In this document: one piece after another, positions 61,582-64,000 of the stretch
Layout: every line of letters begins with the position of its first letter
How positions within the stretch are numbered: position 1 is the stretch's first letter
Assembly (NCBI RefSeq): GCF_001417955.2
Contig: NZ_LKTM01000035.1
Location: forward strand, 31,910 to 95,909
Length of the DNA: 64,000 nt
Reading direction: 5' to 3'
Source of the DNA: Mycobacterium gordonae
Lineage (GTDB): Bacteria > Actinomycetota > Actinomycetes > Mycobacteriales > Mycobacteriaceae
Position numbers and translations under genes: made by a program
Notes under the pieces: model-generated
The model's input: the letters and a program-made list of their open reading frames with translations, nothing else
Told to the model about the DNA's origin: nothing
The model's database searches: none

Positions 61582-63108
61582 TCAGGCCATCGTGCAGCGG
61601 TTGCCGTAGTCGAACGGGCGCACCCGCACCGGTTGGCCGAGCGGGTCCCCGTCGATCAGTAGGGACACCAGTTCGTCGTCCTCGGTGGTGGCCAGAAAAC
61701 GGCTGTCGTCGGCGGCGAGCCGACCGATGATGACGCCGGTGGGACGGCCGTTATCGCGGCGCACCGTGTAGGTCTCAATGGTGGCCGGGCCGTCGGGGTT
61801 CTCGGTGACCGGCACCGTGGGGCCGCTGTTGACCTGCGCCTGCAACTCGGCGCTGCGATCCGGCTTCCACTGCGCCGGCGCTGTGGAGTAGATCCCGACC
61901 GAATACTTGCTCTGGATGCCGCCGTTAGCCCCGACAAAGCCGAATTGACCTGGGGCGACGCGCATTCGATCGATGGTTTCGGCGATGCCGTGCATCGAGT
62001 AGTTGTTGCCGGCGCCACCGAAGAACGGCAAGCCACCCGTCAGTGTCAACCCGCGTGGATCGTCGGGTGCGATACCCAGGCCGTCGCAGATGTTGAACAC
62101 CGGCACTGGGAAGCAGCTGTACAGATCGAAGGTGGCGACATCGTCGACGCCGATGCCCGCGACCTCGAGAGCCTCGCGGGCGGCCAGCACCGCCGACGGC
62201 GCGTGCCCGAGATCCGGACGTTGCATGAACGCCTGCGCTTCCAGGTCGGCGTGGCCGCGCAGATACACCCATTTGTCCTCGGGGACACCCAGGCGACGCG
62301 CGGCCGCCACCGACATCAGCACCGCCGCCGCGCCCTGGTTCACCTGATCGCGGGCTACCAACAACCGTGGATAGGGCTCGGCGATCATCCGGTTGCTCTC
62401 GGTGACGGTAATCAGTTCCTCGACCGTCCGCTCCACCGGCGCGGCAGAGAAGGGGTTGCCCGCGGCAACCTTGCTGAACGGGGCGAACAGCTCGGCCATC
62501 CGACGCAGATACGCGGCCGGACCCAGACCGGTTGTGGCGCGCCGGGCATTCTCCATCAGGGCGTACTGCGTCGGCGCATCCACCAGTCCGTGGATCACCG
62601 TGTAGCGCGAGATGTACTTCTCGATGCCCGGTCCGCGGTCTTCCAGGTCGCCGGCGACGGTTTCGCTGAAGTCCGGCTTGTCCTCGCGACCCGCGAAATA
62701 CCGCAGAGTGGACGTTGCGTCGGAGCCGAAGACCAGCGCGACCTCGGATCGCCCGGCGGCGATCTCCCCGGCCAGTTCGGTGATCAGGTGCTGGGGGCCC
62801 TGACCGCCGACGATCTCCAGGATCGCGCGACGCGGTTCGGCGCCGATGCGCTTGGCCACCGAGCGCGGGTAGTTGTTGGACCGGCCCAGCGGTGCGTTGG
62901 CCACCGGTCCGGAGATCTCGAACTGCCGCAGGGCTGCGATGGTGTCGATGTCGGCGGCGACCGCGGTAGCGCCGCAATCATCAAGGGCGGCCTGGGCCGC
63001 GGCAGCAGCCAGCTCGACGGGCGACATGGCCCGGTAACCGGGGTCGTCGATACGCTCGGCGGCCTGCCCGACACCCACGATCACGGGCGTCCGCGGATCA
63101 AGATTCAT
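61582..63108 (-). CDS. Thiolase-like protein (TLP1-type) lacking the nucleophilic Cys
   Basis: 508 residues, longer than catalytic thiolases (about 400) because of a C-terminal domain (about 405-508). Thiolase fold is clear: RTPVIVGVGQAAER, the second-half Cys/His segments FDLYSCFPVPVFNICDGLGI and GGAGNNYSMHGIAETIDRM. The N-terminal nucleophile loop, CSSGxxA in thiolases, reads VGGQGPQHL, so the reactive Cys is missing. Resembles mycobacterial thiolase-like protein type 1 and Rv1867. It may bind CoA esters or act in lipid transfer rather than cleave ketoacyl-CoA. ATG at 63108. Confidence 0.82.
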   Translation of the reverse strand: MNLDPRTPVIVGVGQAAERIDDPGYRAMSPVELAAAAAQAALDDCGATAVAADIDTIAALRQFEISGPVANAPLGRSNNYPRSVAKRIGAEPRRAILEIVGGQGPQHLITELAGEIAAGRSEVALVFGSDATSTLRYFAGREDKPDFSETVAGDLEDRGPGIEKYISRYTVIHGLVDAPTQYALMENARRATTGLGPAAYLRRMAELFAPFSKVAAGNPFSAAPVERTVEELITVTESNRMIAEPYPRLLVARDQVNQGAAAVLMSVAAARRLGVPEDKWVYLRGHADLEAQAFMQRPDLGHAPSAVLAAREALEVAGIGVDDVATFDLYSCFPVPVFNICDGLGIAPDDPRGLTLTGGLPFFGGAGNNYSMHGIAETIDRMRVAPGQFGFVGANGGIQSKYSVGIYSTAPAQWKPDRSAELQAQVNSGPTVPVTENPDGPATIETYTVRRDNGRPTGVIIGRLAADDSRFLATTEDDELVSLLIDGDPLGQPVRVRPFDYGNRCTMA

Positions 63109-63256
63109 AGCCTTACTATCTACCGGACCTGCCGCCGGACGCCTGCAGCGGGTCCTGCGAAACCGCGCCCACCTGCAGCGTCGCCGAGATACGCTGGGCG
63201 TCTCTAGAACATGCGTCTAGCAGGGACGCCTCATTCCCCATCGGGGAGGTGACCAC

Positions 63257-64000
63257 ATGTCATTTGTCACCACGGTGCCTGACTTCGTCACGGCGGCCGC
63301 CGCCGATCTGGCCAACATCGGCTCGACGATCAGCGAGGCCAACGCGCTGGCTCTCGCCCCCACCTCGGCGGTGTTGGCCGCCGGCGCTGACGAAGTGTCG
63401 GCGGCCGTCGCCGCCTTATTCGGAGCCCACGCCCAGTCCTATCAGGCGCTGAGCACGGCCGCCGCGGCGTTTCACGACCAATTCGTGCAGCTCATGAGCG
63501 GGGGCGCGGCGCAGTACACCGCGGCCGAGGCGGCGGCCGCTTCGCCGCTGCAACTGGTGCAACAGCAGATACTCGGCGTGATCAATGCGCCTACCCAGTT
63601 GCTGCTGGGCCGCCCGCTGATCGGCAACGGGGCCAACGCCGCGCCGGCGAGCGGCGCCAACGGTGGGGACGGTGGGCTGCTGTGGGGCAACGGCGGTGCC
63701 GGTGGGAGCGGCTCGACGCTGCGCAACGGCGGAAACGGCGGCGCCGCAGGACTTTTCGGCAACGGCGGGGCCGGTGGTAACGGCGGCGACGGCGGTAACG
63801 GCGGAAACGGCGGCGCGGGCGGTCTGCTTTTCGGCGCCGGCGGCGCGGGCGGCGTCGGCGGCGGTTCCCCGGCCGGCGGCATTCCCGGCGGCACGGGCGG
63901 GGCCGGCGGCGCTGCCGGGTTGTTCGGCATCGGCGGCGCGGGTGGCATCGGCGGGACCGGCCAAGTTGCCATCGGCGGCATCGGCGGCACCGGTGGTGCG
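63257..64000 (+). CDS. PE_PGRS family protein, 3' end beyond the window
   Basis: 248 residues visible. PE domain (about 1-100) starts [18 protein letters not shown], contains the Pro-Glu-type helical hairpin and the secretion signal YTAAE (YxxxE) at about 90, then the [11 protein letters not shown] linker and a Gly-Gly-Ala/Gly-Gly-Asn repeat region from about 135 that continues off the edge. ATG at 63257 follows GGGGAGGTGA. PE_PGRS proteins are exported by ESX-5 to the mycobacterial surface and are abundant only in slow growers. It is a reliable taxonomic clue. Confidence 0.95.
   Translation, partial: MSFVTTVPDFVTAAAADLANIGSTISEANALALAPTSAVLAAGADEVSAAVAALFGAHAQSYQALSTAAAAFHDQFVQLMSGGAAQYTAAEAAAASPLQLVQQQILGVINAPTQLLLGRPLIGNGANAAPASGANGGDGGLLWGNGGAGGSGSTLRNGGNGGAAGLFGNGGAGGNGGDGGNGGNGGAGGLLFGAGGAGGVGGGSPAGGIPGGTGGAGGAAGLFGIGGAGGIGGTGQVAIGGIGGTGGA

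Noticed and set aside
63209..63222. TAGAACATGCGTCT near the thiolase-like and PE_PGRS starts as a KstR box
   Set aside because: The left half-site matches, but GTT is missing at the required position.

Overview
The window is chromosomal DNA of a high-GC, probably slow-growing Mycobacterium. It carries a PE_PGRS gene at the right edge, the mprA-mprB-pepD stress cluster, a 34 kDa antigen homologue, Mt-PatA-type acetyltransferase, pmt, arcA and accA2/accD2, in a gene order that matches the M. tuberculosis segment around Rv0953c-Rv1005c read in reverse. Gene identities come from motifs, lengths and remembered synteny; no search was run. Reported -10 elements, operators and repeats were found by eye.

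Layout. 1-3 kb: edge-truncated lipoprotein with a glycosidase-like fold and an upstream GAF-GGDEF-EAL enzyme. 3.2-9 kb: FkbM methyltransferase, FAD oxidoreductase plus ECF41 sigma factor, pabB, and a secreted Leu-Pro-Gly repeat protein. 9-16.9 kb: rsmI/pmt on an interlocked divergent promoter, a DUF559 protein, arcA/alkB-like, two lipoprotein paralogues, patA. 16.9-28.8 kb: an accessory block with no counterpart that I recall at this point in M. tuberculosis (methyltransferase, DUF4239 protein, RsbU/W/V fusion, AraC and three TetR regulators, diiron protein, P450, hydrolase, SDR). It ends in a tyrosine-recombinase C-terminal remnant beside tRNA-Ala(CGC), so it is probably a genomic island. 28.9-33.1 kb: glpR/sepX-like, rimJ, moeA1/glp, galU, the actinobacterial divisome-linked set. 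33.2-35.5 kb: 5-formyl-THF cyclo-ligase, FmdB/Ruc-like protein under a CIRCE operator, SAF protein, mscL. 35.5-40.1 kb: moaB-like, pepD, mprB, mprA (with an MprA box) and rpmF.

40.4-48.8 kb: a tightly coupled catabolic operon, atuA-like, fadE13, accD2, accA2, fadE12, echA7, which looks like a branched-chain or terpene acyl-CoA pathway. 48.9-52.1 kb: DUF1707 protein, then a WXG100 protein, a large hydrolase with a helical type VII-like N-terminus, and a lipoprotein. 52.2-57.8 kb: VWA and MoxR-type AAA genes, purH, purN, followed by a MIRU-like 59-bp tandem repeat. 58-64 kb: DUF6350 membrane protein, Rv0954-like antigen, an F420-type oxidoreductase behind a KstR-like box, a thiolase-like protein without its nucleophile, and the start of a PE_PGRS gene.

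Recurring themes are leaderless promoters (TAnnnT five to seven bases before the start codon), heavy start/stop overlap within operons, and several palindromic repeats at gene ends.
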